From the NCBI GenBank assembly GCA_902631295.1, contig CACOXV010000005.1, positions 1 through 64,000 of the forward strand: 64,000 nucleotides of DNA, in the 5' to 3' direction. The stretch is from Paracoccaceae bacterium. GTDB taxonomy: Bacteria; Pseudomonadota; Alphaproteobacteria; Rhodobacterales; Rhodobacteraceae. Made by a program: the position numbers and the translations under genes. The notes below the pieces were generated by a model. It made no database searches. It was given only the letters and a program-made list of their open reading frames with translations, and had not been told where the DNA came from. Positions 47,279 through 56,057 of this stretch are shown one piece after another (position 1 is the stretch's first letter; each line of letters opens with the position of its first letter).

Positions 47279-47392
47279 GGTAAACGTCAATGAATGCTGG
47301 ACTAAATAGTATAAGACTTTGGCAATGATTGCCGTTTACCCTCAAAGGTGTCAATTAGCTAACGAAAATATTAAGTCTTTTATTATTTTCGT
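47279..47392. repeat. nested inverted repeats between pntB and the ABC permease
   Basis: GGTAAACG at 47279-47286 pairs with CGTTTACC at 47333-47340. Inside it, GGCAATGATTGCC (47321-47333) forms a small hairpin that competes for the last bases. A further repeat ACGAAAAT/ATTTTCGT spans 47362-47392. The 204-base gap separates two convergent units, so these may serve as terminators, but none has a classic U-tract. Confidence 0.35.
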
Positions 47393-47413
47393 AAAACCTC
47401 AGTTTTTTTCAAG

Positions 47414-48325
47414 TTATCTTCCTCGAATTCTTGGGTCTAATGCATCCCTTAGGCCATCGCCTAAGTAGTTAATGCTTAACACCGTGAGAGAAATAGCAAG
47501 TCCAGGCCAGAAGACACGTTCAGGAAATTGCTGTAAATAATCAACAGCGTCATTCAGAAGCCTTCCCCAAGTAGGAAAATCAGGAGGAAAGCCTAGTCCG
47601 AGGAATGATAGGGCGCTTTCTGTTATTATAGCATTAGCAATTCCCAGTGTGGCAGATACCATGATCGGAGAAAGCACATTTGGAAGAATGTGTCGGAAAA
47701 TAATTTTGGTGTCAGTTCCGCCGATAGAGCGAGCTGCTAATATGAATTCTCGTTCTTTGATCGCCAATACGTCGCCCCTTACAATACGCGCAGTTGGCAT
47801 CCAGCTAGTAATCCCAATTGAGACAACTATCAAAATAAACATTCCCTTTTCTGGACCAAATGATGTGCTCAATGGTTCCCTGAAAAGAAGCATCATAACC
47901 AAAAGTAGTGGAAGAAGAGGTAGAGAGAGAAATAGGTCTGTGAACCTCATTAGTACACTATCTAGCTTTTTAAAATAACCTGCAACTACTCCAATCAAAG
48001 TACCCAAAAATAATGACAGCAGCATTGCTGTTAGGCCAACGGTAATTGATGTTCGTCCTCCTGCCATGATTCTTGCAAGTGTATCTCGGCCTAATTGATC
48101 AGTTCCGAGAGGATGCGCTAGACTTGGACCTTGATTTCTGATCCTTATATTAATGCCGTTCGCTTCGTATGGCCAAACAAAAGGCCCTAAGAGCACTAGA
48201 ATAACGATGAGCACAAAAATAATAGCACCGGCAAGTGCACCTTTGTGGTTTTTAAACTCGTTCCAGACATCTAACCATTTATTATTGGGTTTGTTCAAAG
48301 CGCTGAATTGGACGTTATCAGTCAT
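47414..48325 (-). CDS. peptide-type ABC transporter permease (DppC/OppC family)
   Basis: 303-aa inner-membrane permease with an N-terminal OppC-N segment (WNEFKNHKGALAGAIIFVLIVILVLLGPFVWPY), about six transmembrane helices and the EAA loop EFILAARSIGGTDTKIIFRHILPNVLSPI, which contacts the ATPase. HPLGTDQLGRDTLARIMAGGR is typical of DppC-type subunits. Its start overlaps the DppB-like gene by 8 bases. Confidence 0.93.
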   Translation of the reverse strand: MTDNVQFSALNKPNNKWLDVWNEFKNHKGALAGAIIFVLIVILVLLGPFVWPYEANGINIRIRNQGPSLAHPLGTDQLGRDTLARIMAGGRTSITVGLTAMLLSLFLGTLIGVVAGYFKKLDSVLMRFTDLFLSLPLLPLLLVMMLLFREPLSTSFGPEKGMFILIVVSIGITSWMPTARIVRGDVLAIKEREFILAARSIGGTDTKIIFRHILPNVLSPIMVSATLGIANAIITESALSFLGLGFPPDFPTWGRLLNDAVDYLQQFPERVFWPGLAISLTVLSINYLGDGLRDALDPRIRGR

Positions 48326-49325
48326 ATCGGATCCTCGGATCTAGAATTCCATAAAGAATATCCGCAATCAGATTAAAAACTACTATCAGAACAGCGAACA
48401 TAAAAGTAATTGTTTGTACAGTAGGTAAGTCGTTGGCGTATATTGCATTAATTAACTGCTGACCGATTCCATTTACTTTAAACACTTGTTCGGTAATTAT
48501 TGCCCCACCAAAAATACTAGGGATTCCAAGAGCAATTACGGTCACAACAGGTATCATAGAGTTTCTTAATACATGAATGGCAACTACGGTCCACTCGCTC
48601 AATCCCTTAGCTCTTGCCGTCCTTACATAGTCTTGGTTCAAGTTATCTAGCATCGAAGATCTCATAAAGCGACTTATTTGTGCAGTGGTTTGAAGTGCAA
48701 GTACCATTACCGGCATAATCATTTGGCGAAATTGATACTTGAAAGTCTCCCAGTCTACTACCTCATGCAACGTATCGTAGACAGAGGGAAGCCAGCCAAG
48801 TTGTACAGAAAAAAGAACAATAACAAAAACACCACTAAAAAAAGGTGGCACAGAATAGCCTACCATTGTAACAAAAGTTCCAACTTGATCGAATACTGAA
48901 TACTGCCGATATGCTGAGTAAATTCCTATTGGCAGGGCAATTAAAATACCAACAATATATGACATACCCACAACCCAGAGTGTTTGTGGTAATCTCTGGA
49001 CCACAATATCCATTACTGGACTTCTAGTTTGCCAACTAAATATCCGCTGCTTCCCTTCGGAAAAAGATGTGTTGAACAGGTAATCAAAAAACACTTGGGG
49101 TTCTACCCAGAAAAATTGTATTACCCACTTTAAAAATTGAACATGTAATGGTTGACCAAGCCCTAAAGCTTCTCGCATTTTCTCTTTGACGTCGGGAGGT
49201 ATAGTCATTGGCACTTGTGCCATGGGATCATTCGGTGCCAAATTTAATAACAAAAAAATACATGCCGCGATAAACAGCAACGTAGGTATTGCTAAAAGCA
49301 AACGCCGAACAATGTAGGTTATCAT
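48318..49325 (-). CDS. peptide-type ABC transporter permease (DppB/OppB family)
   Basis: 335-aa permease: N-terminal MITYIVRRLLLAIPTLLFIAACIFLLLNLAPNDP, six transmembrane segments, and EAA loop VRTARAKGLSEWTVVAIHVLRNSMIPVVT. It has a larger periplasmic loop (residues ~60-110) than the shortest family members. Second gene of the transporter's minus-strand unit, after the solute-binding protein and a strong intergenic stem-loop. Confidence 0.93.
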   Translation of the reverse strand: MITYIVRRLLLAIPTLLFIAACIFLLLNLAPNDPMAQVPMTIPPDVKEKMREALGLGQPLHVQFLKWVIQFFWVEPQVFFDYLFNTSFSEGKQRIFSWQTRSPVMDIVVQRLPQTLWVVGMSYIVGILIALPIGIYSAYRQYSVFDQVGTFVTMVGYSVPPFFSGVFVIVLFSVQLGWLPSVYDTLHEVVDWETFKYQFRQMIMPVMVLALQTTAQISRFMRSSMLDNLNQDYVRTARAKGLSEWTVVAIHVLRNSMIPVVTVIALGIPSIFGGAIITEQVFKVNGIGQQLINAIYANDLPTVQTITFMFAVLIVVFNLIADILYGILDPRIRYD

Positions 49326-49346
49326 TTAAGGGGTCTTCCTGAAAGT

Positions 49347-49372
49347 GCGCCGGCGCACCTTTGCGCCGGCGC
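49347..49372 (-). repeat. strong GC-rich stem-loop between binding protein and permease genes
   Basis: On the - strand GCGCCGGCGCA-AAGG-TGCGCCGGCGC is a perfect 11-bp stem with a 4-base loop, followed by ACTTTC rather than a U-tract. Its base composition is strikingly unlike the AT-rich surroundings. A stem at this place commonly protects the upstream binding-protein mRNA and attenuates readthrough, giving more binding protein than permease. Confidence 0.75.
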
Positions 49373-49381
49373 TTTTATTAC

Positions 49382-51079
49382 TTAGTCAATTCGATACCAG
49401 TCTTCAACGTTCCACAACTCGGTATCCCATGTATTAAGAACTACTCCACCAAGCGAATTAGAACGTGCAGATACTCGACCGCGCCATGTCAATGGAACGA
49501 TTGTATAGCTATCTTTAGTAAGCATATCGTTGAGTTTTCGGCCGATTTCACCTCTTTTTTCGAGATCAGCTGTCATCTTCAACTCATCCAATAATTTGTC
49601 ATATGCAGGATCGCAATATCTATTGATATTTTCTCCAGCCCATCCATTTTCGGGGCTTGGTTCATTCCCACATCTATATGCTGAAAGATAAGCTTGAGGA
49701 TCTGTACCATCAAAAATATTTGTATACATTTCGATGTCTGCATAGAATTTTTGATATGTATCTGGTGAAGCAGGATCACCTCCAAAGAACACAGATGCAT
49801 TAAGGTTCCTCAATTCAGTTTCAACACCAATCTGTCCCCACCATTCTTTGATTAGGGCCTGATAATCTTGACGCACCGCATTAGTTGAAGTTTGATAAAG
49901 AACTGAAAGTCTCATCCCATCTTTTGTTCTCACACCGTCTGCCCCGGCTTTCCAGCCAGCGCCCTCGAGCAATGCTTTTGCGCCTTCGATATCTTGTGTC
50001 AAACAGCCTGTATTATCTGACGCATACAATTCTGGTCCAGGTACAAGGTTACAAGTTGGTTTACCCGCAACTCCGTAGCCTATCTCTGTTAGCAGAGTAC
50101 GGTCTATTGCCATTGATAACGCTTTTCTGACGTTAATATCGCTAAGAAATGGGTGTAAAGCTTTCCTCGTTGATCGAGTGTCAGCATCTAAACTTGGTGA
50201 TGGATCAGTCATATTCATTTCTAATCGCTCAACTGCAGTACCGAAAGCAGCAAGTGGTTGACCTTTCCCTGCAGAAGCCATTTGATCGATAACTTCTGGA
50301 GCTAGCTGTAAGTTCCAGCCGTAATCATACTCACCAGTTTCCATAACTGCTCTACCTGCAGCAGCGGCGTCTCCACCGCCTTTGAAAACCATAGTAGCAA
50401 AAGCTGGTTTGCTAGCATCTCTATAGTTTTCGTTTGCTTTCAGCTGTATAACATCATTAGGTTTGAATTCCGTAACAACGAAAGGTCCAGTACCGATTGG
50501 ACCAAAATTTTCTTCTGTACATTCTTGGCGACGAGTACCCGTACAGTTTTCAAATTGAGCTTGCTGCAAAATTGGTGTTTGTGATCCAACAAACGGTCCA
50601 TAGGGGTTGGGCATTGGGTCTGCAAAAGAGATCTTTACAGTTAGATCGTCTAAGGCTTCTACATTAGTAACGCCTTCAAATTTCGCTTCCTGGTAACAGC
50701 CAGGTTCTCCCATACAATAGTCATATGTGAAGAGAACATCCGCTGATGTGAACGGGCTGCCGTCTGACCAAAGAATACCAGGCTTTATATTCCACGTAAT
50801 TGATTTTAGATCGGAACTTATACCACCATTACCAACGGTAGGGACTTCGGTTGCAAGTCTAGGGAACATGGCCCCATTGTTGTCATAACCTGCGAGTGCT
50901 TCAATGACCATACTTGAGGACTCGATATCTTTAGTTCCACCTGAAAGGTATGGATTTAAGATTGAGGGGGCTTGCCAATATATAATACCAACATTGCCAT
51001 CTGAGCCTCTTTCAGCGAACGCTGAAGACCCGAAAGCAATAGCTCCGGCAACGCCCAGTGCTAAAGATTTAATTTTCAT
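49382..51079 (-). CDS. ABC transporter solute-binding protein (family 5, peptide type)
   Basis: 565-aa periplasmic receptor. Signal peptide MKIKSLALGVAGAIAFGSSAFA, cleaved at AFA before Glu23. The mature protein shows the SBP family 5 features: an N-terminal YWQAPSILNPYLSGG, WNIKPGILWSDGSPFTSADVLFTYDY, GTGPFVVTEFKPNDVIQLKANENY, and DINVRKALSMAIDRTLLTEIGYG. The ligand may be a peptide, modified amino acid or opine; sequence does not decide. Head of the minus-strand unit SBP-DppB-DppC, divergent from the ATPase gene. Confidence 0.93.
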   Translation of the reverse strand: MKIKSLALGVAGAIAFGSSAFAERGSDGNVGIIYWQAPSILNPYLSGGTKDIESSSMVIEALAGYDNNGAMFPRLATEVPTVGNGGISSDLKSITWNIKPGILWSDGSPFTSADVLFTYDYCMGEPGCYQEAKFEGVTNVEALDDLTVKISFADPMPNPYGPFVGSQTPILQQAQFENCTGTRRQECTEENFGPIGTGPFVVTEFKPNDVIQLKANENYRDASKPAFATMVFKGGGDAAAAGRAVMETGEYDYGWNLQLAPEVIDQMASAGKGQPLAAFGTAVERLEMNMTDPSPSLDADTRSTRKALHPFLSDINVRKALSMAIDRTLLTEIGYGVAGKPTCNLVPGPELYASDNTGCLTQDIEGAKALLEGAGWKAGADGVRTKDGMRLSVLYQTSTNAVRQDYQALIKEWWGQIGVETELRNLNASVFFGGDPASPDTYQKFYADIEMYTNIFDGTDPQAYLSAYRCGNEPSPENGWAGENINRYCDPAYDKLLDELKMTADLEKRGEIGRKLNDMLTKDSYTIVPLTWRGRVSARSNSLGGVVLNTWDTELWNVEDWYRID

Positions 51080-51399
51080 TTTATTCTCCTTATCTTTTAA
51101 CTGTAGTCAGGAAATTTGTATTGATTACTACCAAAACAAATATCCAAATACATAGGGAGACTAAAATTTTTCTAAAACCCCCCCCGAATTCAGTATGGAA
51201 ACAGAGTTTTCAAAAAATGCAAGAGAAAGCTTAAAATTATTTCATTTTTTTTTGGTTCATTTAGGCTCGAATAAAGGATTTACTGCGTGAATTGGGAAAC
51301 TACTCTAATTGGCCCAATTTAGTTCATTTTTAGATATAATTCATGTTGACATTAATAGCTTATTTGAGCGACCCTAATTTGGTCTGGTTAGGAATGAAA
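51080..51399. promoter_or_regulatory. divergent intergenic region of the ABC transporter
   Basis: 320 bases between the binding-protein gene (-) and the ATPase start chosen at 51400 (+). It holds a run of eight C (51180s) in otherwise AT-rich DNA, long T runs, and the near-palindrome AATTGG-C-CCAATT at 51307-51319, with a further AATTGGG at 51290-51296. No ORF is supported apart from the upstream extension of the ATPase reading frame. Confidence 0.5.
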
Positions 51400-53229
51400 A
51401 TGTTAGATGATGACAAAACGCCAATTGCGGAATTTAAAAATCTAAAAGTTGTTTTTGAGACCAAAGATGGAACTGTTACGGGGGTAGAGGATGTTTCTTT
51501 TTCCATTTACCCTGGTGAGACCGTTTGTGTCGTTGGAGAATCTGGTTCTGGAAAGTCTGTGTCATCCTTGTCCATGATGCGGCTTGTCGAATTTGGAGGA
51601 GGTAAAATTGAGGGAGGGAAGCTCAATTTTGAAAAACAAGTTGGTGGCTCATTTGATCTAGCTAATGCGACACAAAAGTCTATGCGACACACCAGAGGCA
51701 ATGAAATTGGGATGATCTTTCAGGAGCCAATGACTGCATTGAACCCTGTCTTCACAATTGGTAGGCAGCTCACTGAGGGGCTTCGATTGCATAAAAAGTT
51801 ATCTAAGCAGCAAGCAAGATTACGAGCAATCGAACTTCTGGATCAGGTTAGGATCCCAGAGCCGGAAAAAAGGTTAAAACAGTATCCACATGAGCTGTCA
51901 GGGGGAATGCGCCAGCGAGTTGTAATTGCTATGGCATTGGCATGTGAGCCAAGACTGCTTATAGCTGACGAGCCTACAACTGCTCTTGATGTAACAATTC
52001 AAGCAGAAATTCTTGCATTAATTGACCGTTTAAAGCGAGAAACAGGAACTGCGGTGATGTTTATAACGCACGATATGGCTGTTGTCGCGCAAATGGCGGA
52101 TCGAGTTGTTGTTATGTACCGTGGAAACAAGGTTGAAGAAGGCAATGTGATAGACGTTTTTCAGAATCCGCAGCATGATTATACAAAGTCTTTACTTTCC
52201 GCGGTTCCAAAACTTGGAGAGATGTTGGGAAAAAAATATCCTGAACCAATGAAGCTCATTGGCGAGAGCAAAAAGAGTACTAAGCCATTAATTGGTACTG
52301 ATGAGGTATTGCTCGAAGTAAAAAATTTGGTGACTCGCTTTCCTGTCGCAGGGGGGCTTCTTCGGCGAACAGTTGCTCAAGTTCATGCCGTGGAAAATGT
52401 CTCGTTTTCCATAAAACGTGGTTGCACTTTGGCACTTGTGGGGGAATCGGGGTGTGGGAAGTCAACAGTCGGTAGATCGCTTTTACGTCTTGTTGAACCT
52501 GTCTCTGGTGAGGTAGGTATGGCTGGGAAAGATGTGCTTAAACTTTCCAGAGATGAGCTTCGTAACATAAGAAGTGATATGCAAATGGTTTTTCAAGATC
52601 CTTTTGCGTCACTTGATCCGCAAATGCTTCTTCTTGATCAAGTGGCTGAGCCAATGCGAAACTTTTCAACTATGTTGGAAAGCTCCATCGAGGCAAGGGT
52701 CGAGAGCCTTTTCGAGCGTGTTGAATTACCAAAAAGTTTTCTGCGTCGCTATCCCCACGAGCTCTCTGGTGGTCAAAGACAACGCGTAGCAATAGCAAGA
52801 GCTCTGGCTTTAAATCCAAAATTGATAATTGCTGACGAAGCCGTAAGTGCATTAGATGTATCAGTCCAAGCCCAAGTGCTTAATCTAATGATGGAACTTC
52901 AATCAGAGTTGGAGCTAAGTTTCTTATTTATAAGCCATGATATGGCCGTGGTGGAGCGAGTTAGCCATGAGGTTGGAGTGATGTACCTTGGTCGGCTCGT
53001 AGAGATTGGTTCTCGGCAGGCGGTATTTAGCAACCCTCAGCATGCTTATACAAAAGCTCTTTTGAGTGCCGTCCCAATAGTTGATCCGTCTAAAAAAGTG
53101 ATTGAAGGCGATTTGAAATTTAAGCAAATACCATCACCAATCCATCCGCTCGGTTATGAACCTGAAAGCCCAGAATACAAAGAAGTGTCTGAGGGGCATT
53201 TCGTTCTGACTTCAGACTGTGGCTATTAA
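51400..53229 (+). CDS. ABC transporter ATP-binding protein, two fused nucleotide-binding domains (GsiA/YejF type)
   Basis: ATPase serving the peptide-type transporter. Two NBDs in one chain: the first with Walker A GESGSGKSVS, signature LSGGMRQRV and Walker B LLIADEPT. The second has GESGCGKSTVGRS, LSGGQRQRV and LIIADEAVSALD. Each ends in an oligopeptide-transporter tail. The track start at 51343 adds 19 odd residues. The ATG at 51400 (MLDDDKTPIAEFKNL) is chosen because TTAGGA lies 6-11 bases upstream. It is transcribed away from its permeases, with the M20 gene 21 bases downstream. Confidence 0.93.
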   Translation: MLDDDKTPIAEFKNLKVVFETKDGTVTGVEDVSFSIYPGETVCVVGESGSGKSVSSLSMMRLVEFGGGKIEGGKLNFEKQVGGSFDLANATQKSMRHTRGNEIGMIFQEPMTALNPVFTIGRQLTEGLRLHKKLSKQQARLRAIELLDQVRIPEPEKRLKQYPHELSGGMRQRVVIAMALACEPRLLIADEPTTALDVTIQAEILALIDRLKRETGTAVMFITHDMAVVAQMADRVVVMYRGNKVEEGNVIDVFQNPQHDYTKSLLSAVPKLGEMLGKKYPEPMKLIGESKKSTKPLIGTDEVLLEVKNLVTRFPVAGGLLRRTVAQVHAVENVSFSIKRGCTLALVGESGCGKSTVGRSLLRLVEPVSGEVGMAGKDVLKLSRDELRNIRSDMQMVFQDPFASLDPQMLLLDQVAEPMRNFSTMLESSIEARVESLFERVELPKSFLRRYPHELSGGQRQRVAIARALALNPKLIIADEAVSALDVSVQAQVLNLMMELQSELELSFLFISHDMAVVERVSHEVGVMYLGRLVEIGSRQAVFSNPQHAYTKALLSAVPIVDPSKKVIEGDLKFKQIPSPIHPLGYEPESPEYKEVSEGHFVLTSDCGY

Positions 53230-53250
53230 ATTAATTAAAAGGATTGTTTT

Positions 53251-54414
53251 ATGCCTGTAAAAAACCGCTTTGCAGAATTGCAGGAGGAAATTACCGAATG
53301 GCGTCATGATTTTCACGCTAATCCTGAAATATTATTTGAAACCCACAGAACTTCTAAGATTGTCGAGCAAAAACTTAAGTCATTTGGCTGTGACAGTGTT
53401 GTTTTTGGATTAGGGCGAACAGGCGTAGTTGGTGTAATTCATGGAAGAGAAAATACCAACAAGAGTGTTATTGGACTTCGAGCTGATATGGATGCTCTGC
53501 CAATTGAAGAGACAACGGGATTATCTTATTCTTCAAAAGTTAACGGGGCAATGCATGCGTGTGGTCACGATGGACATACAGCAATGCTTCTTGGGGCAGC
53601 CAAGTACCTAGCTGAAACACGTAATTTCGACGGTACTGCAGTAGTGATTTTTCAACCAGCGGAAGAAGGCGGCGGCGGCGGTCGTGAAATGTGTGAAGAC
53701 GGGTTAATGGAGCGTTTTGGTATACAAGAAGTATACGGTATGCATAACTGGCCCGATTTGGAAATTGGTAAATTTGCTATAAGATCAGGGCCTTTTTTTG
53801 CAGCATCAGATTTTTTTGAAATTACAATAAATGGACTGGGCGGGCATGCGGCAAAGCCGCAAATAGCGGTTGATCCAACAGTCGTGGGATCGCACATTGT
53901 GCTTGCATTACAATCTATTGTAAGTCGAAATGCCGATCCTACTGACCAAATTGTCGTTTCGGTTACCTCGTTTGAGACATCTTCGAAAGCTTTTAATGTA
54001 ATTCCCCAAACTGTTGTGCTTCGGGGAACTGTAAGGACGCTGTCCGATGCAACTAGAGATCTTGCTGAGAAAAGATTAGTGGAAATTTCAGCTAAGACGG
54101 GCGACGTGTTTGGAGCTGATGTAAATCCTATCTATACTCGAGGTTATCCGGTTATGACAAATTCTGTTGAGCAAACTGAATTTGCTGCCTCTGTTGCAAA
54201 GTCTGTAAGTGGTAATTGTGAAGATGCGCCTCTTGTCATGGGGGGTGAAGACTTTTCTTATATGGCGATTGAGAGGCCTGGTGCATATATTCTTATAGGA
54301 AATGGGGACAGTGCACCGGTACACAATCCCAACTACAATTTTAATGACGAAGCAATATCAATTGGTTGCAGTTGGTGGGCCGAAATAATTGAGAGACGAA
54401 TGCCCTTAAGCTAG
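53251..54414 (+). CDS. M20-family amidohydrolase (hippurate hydrolase/N-acyl amino acid deacylase type)
   Basis: 387-aa metallopeptidase that cleaves N-acyl or amide bonds of amino-acid derivatives. EWRHDFHANPEILFETHRTS, GLRADMDALPIEE, and MHACGHDGHTAMLLGAAKYL give the metal ligands of the M20D subfamily. FQPAEEGGGGGREMCEDGLM carries the catalytic Glu, and VMGGEDFSYM the last ligand. It is in one unit with the ABC ATPase (AAAGG before the ATG), so the imported compound is probably its substrate (inference). Confidence 0.92.
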   Translation: MPVKNRFAELQEEITEWRHDFHANPEILFETHRTSKIVEQKLKSFGCDSVVFGLGRTGVVGVIHGRENTNKSVIGLRADMDALPIEETTGLSYSSKVNGAMHACGHDGHTAMLLGAAKYLAETRNFDGTAVVIFQPAEEGGGGGREMCEDGLMERFGIQEVYGMHNWPDLEIGKFAIRSGPFFAASDFFEITINGLGGHAAKPQIAVDPTVVGSHIVLALQSIVSRNADPTDQIVVSVTSFETSSKAFNVIPQTVVLRGTVRTLSDATRDLAEKRLVEISAKTGDVFGADVNPIYTRGYPVMTNSVEQTEFAASVAKSVSGNCEDAPLVMGGEDFSYMAIERPGAYILIGNGDSAPVHNPNYNFNDEAISIGCSWWAEIIERRMPLS

Positions 54415-54430
54415 GATAAGCCAAATTACT

Positions 54431-54449
54431 TAGAGAGTAAGTCTCTCTA
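54431..54449. terminator. probable bidirectional terminator
   Basis: TAGAGAG/CTCTCTA perfect 7-bp stem with the 5-base loop TAAGT, followed by TTTC, lying between the convergent amidohydrolase and moaA genes. Confidence 0.6.
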
Positions 54450-54451
54450 TT

Positions 54452-55456
54452 TCATCCACCAGTATGGCTCATATGGCGAGACATCTGGCCATGAACCTTT
54501 TGTCGAGTATAATCGAAGTCATGACCTCTTGGTTTTTCAGCAATCGCAGACTGAATTGCAAGTTGGAGATGATCTTCATCGTTTGGTTTTTCTCTTATTG
54601 GGCGCCGTAAATCCGCTTTATCTTCCTGTCCTAGGCACATGTAAAGTTCCCCAGTACAAGTCAATCGAACTCTATTACAACTTTCACAAAAATTATGTGA
54701 CATAGGAGTAATAAACCCTATTTTTTGACCAGTTTCGTTAATCCTTACATATCTGGCTGGTCCTCCAGTACGTTCAGCCATGTCCGTAAGCGTGTATTCT
54801 TGCGCTAACGTTTTTCGTAACTCGCTCAAAGACCAATATTGCCCTATCCGTTGTTCCGACTCTAAATCGCCCATGGGCATAACTTCTATCCAGGTTAAAT
54901 CCATTCCCCGCTCATTACACCAAGAAACAATTTTAAATAGCTCATCTTCATTAAAGCCCTTTAAAGCAACGGTATTTATTTTTACTCGAAGCCCGGCTAC
55001 TTGGGCGGCTTCTATTCCCTCTAGAACTTGGGATAATCGACCCCAGCGGGTTATTTTAGCAAACTTTTCGTCGTCCAAGGTGTCTAAAGATATGTTTACC
55101 CGACGCACGCCTACTTGAAATAGTGCGTTAGCATATTTTTTAAGTTGAGATCCATTTGTAGTTAGGGTGAGTTCCTTGAGCTTTTGGTCCTTCAAATGAC
55201 GAGAAATCGATTGAAAAAAACTCATAATATTTCGTCTTACAAGCGGCTCCCCACCGGTAATACGGAGTTTCTCTACACCCATATTGATAAACGAAGAACA
55301 AAGAAAATCTAATTCTTCCAAAGTAAGAAGTTCTTTCTTGGGAAGAAAATTCATATTCTCGGTCATGCAATATAAGCATCTAAAGTCGCAGCGGTCTGTT
55401 ACTGAAACTCGCAAATAATTTATGGAGCGGTTAAATGGATCTATAAGTTTTTGCAT
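54452..55456 (-). CDS. moaA: GTP 3',8-cyclase (molybdenum cofactor synthesis)
   Basis: Radical-SAM enzyme that starts molybdopterin synthesis. The N-terminal [4Fe-4S] ligands are in [13 protein letters not shown] (CX3CX2C). The C-terminal cluster is in [12 protein letters not shown], and the protein ends in the functionally required GG (MSHTGG). [13 protein letters not shown] is the SAM-binding GGE motif. 334 aa, normal. No other moa genes are adjacent. Confidence 0.97.
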   Translation of the reverse strand: MQKLIDPFNRSINYLRVSVTDRCDFRCLYCMTENMNFLPKKELLTLEELDFLCSSFINMGVEKLRITGGEPLVRRNIMSFFQSISRHLKDQKLKELTLTTNGSQLKKYANALFQVGVRRVNISLDTLDDEKFAKITRWGRLSQVLEGIEAAQVAGLRVKINTVALKGFNEDELFKIVSWCNERGMDLTWIEVMPMGDLESEQRIGQYWSLSELRKTLAQEYTLTDMAERTGGPARYVRINETGQKIGFITPMSHNFCESCNRVRLTCTGELYMCLGQEDKADLRRPIREKPNDEDHLQLAIQSAIAEKPRGHDFDYTRQKVHGQMSRHMSHTGG

Positions 55457-55660
55457 AGTTATTGTAATTTATAATTAATAACTTTTATAGCAAGGCAAAT
55501 AATAGTTATACAAATTAAATAAACGTAAAAGCGCTGACTACAATATCTTACAATTATTCCCCTATTCAGCTTGTTTGATCAAAATTTTTAAATTAACCTT
55601 GAATTCTATACCAAATCTGTCATTTGTGATGTGGTATTAATTCTTTAAAAGGTGTTTAGT

Positions 55661-55966
55661 GTGTCCAAGACATTTATAAGTTCTGATATGTCCGTAGAGG
55701 GAGATATATCCAGCCAAGGCGATATTGAAGTCGATGGCAAAGTTAAAGGAAACCTATCTGGAGAGGAGATTTCTGTTTTGTCTTCCGGTTCAGTGGATGG
55801 CAGTATTTCTGGCACTTCGATAAATATTGATGGTAATGTGTCTGGTAAGATATCAGTTCAAGACCTGGCAGTAAACTCCACTGGCAAAGTGAGCGCAGAC
55901 GTTACGTATCAATCTATTGCAACTCAAAAGGGTGCTAGAATTGATGGAAAACTAAAGTCTAAGTAA
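55661..55966 (+). CDS. bactofilin (polymer-forming cytoskeletal protein)
   Basis: About 101 aa, a right-handed beta-helix built from short repeats (DMSVEGDISSQGDIEVDGKVKGNLSGEEISV...INIDGNVSGKISV). Bactofilins form filaments used in cell-shape control or local assembly of wall and envelope machinery. The track starts at a GTG at 55652; the GTG at 55661 (VSKTFISSDMS) is chosen for spacing after AAAAGG. The stand-alone gene lies between the divergent moaA and a convergent RACo-like gene. Confidence 0.9.
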   Translation: MSKTFISSDMSVEGDISSQGDIEVDGKVKGNLSGEEISVLSSGSVDGSISGTSINIDGNVSGKISVQDLAVNSTGKVSADVTYQSIATQKGARIDGKLKSK

Positions 55967-56057
55967 ACCCGCACGATGTTAAATAATTAAATTACTCACA
56001 AAAACTGTTCCAGAATAAAGCTAAGAATGTTGGAAAGGCTCAGCTAGCATTAGAAAC

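Noticed and set aside
51343-51399. Upstream start of the ABC ATPase ORF
   Set aside because: The 19 residues are not typical of the family, and the ATG at 51400 has a better-placed TTAGGA.
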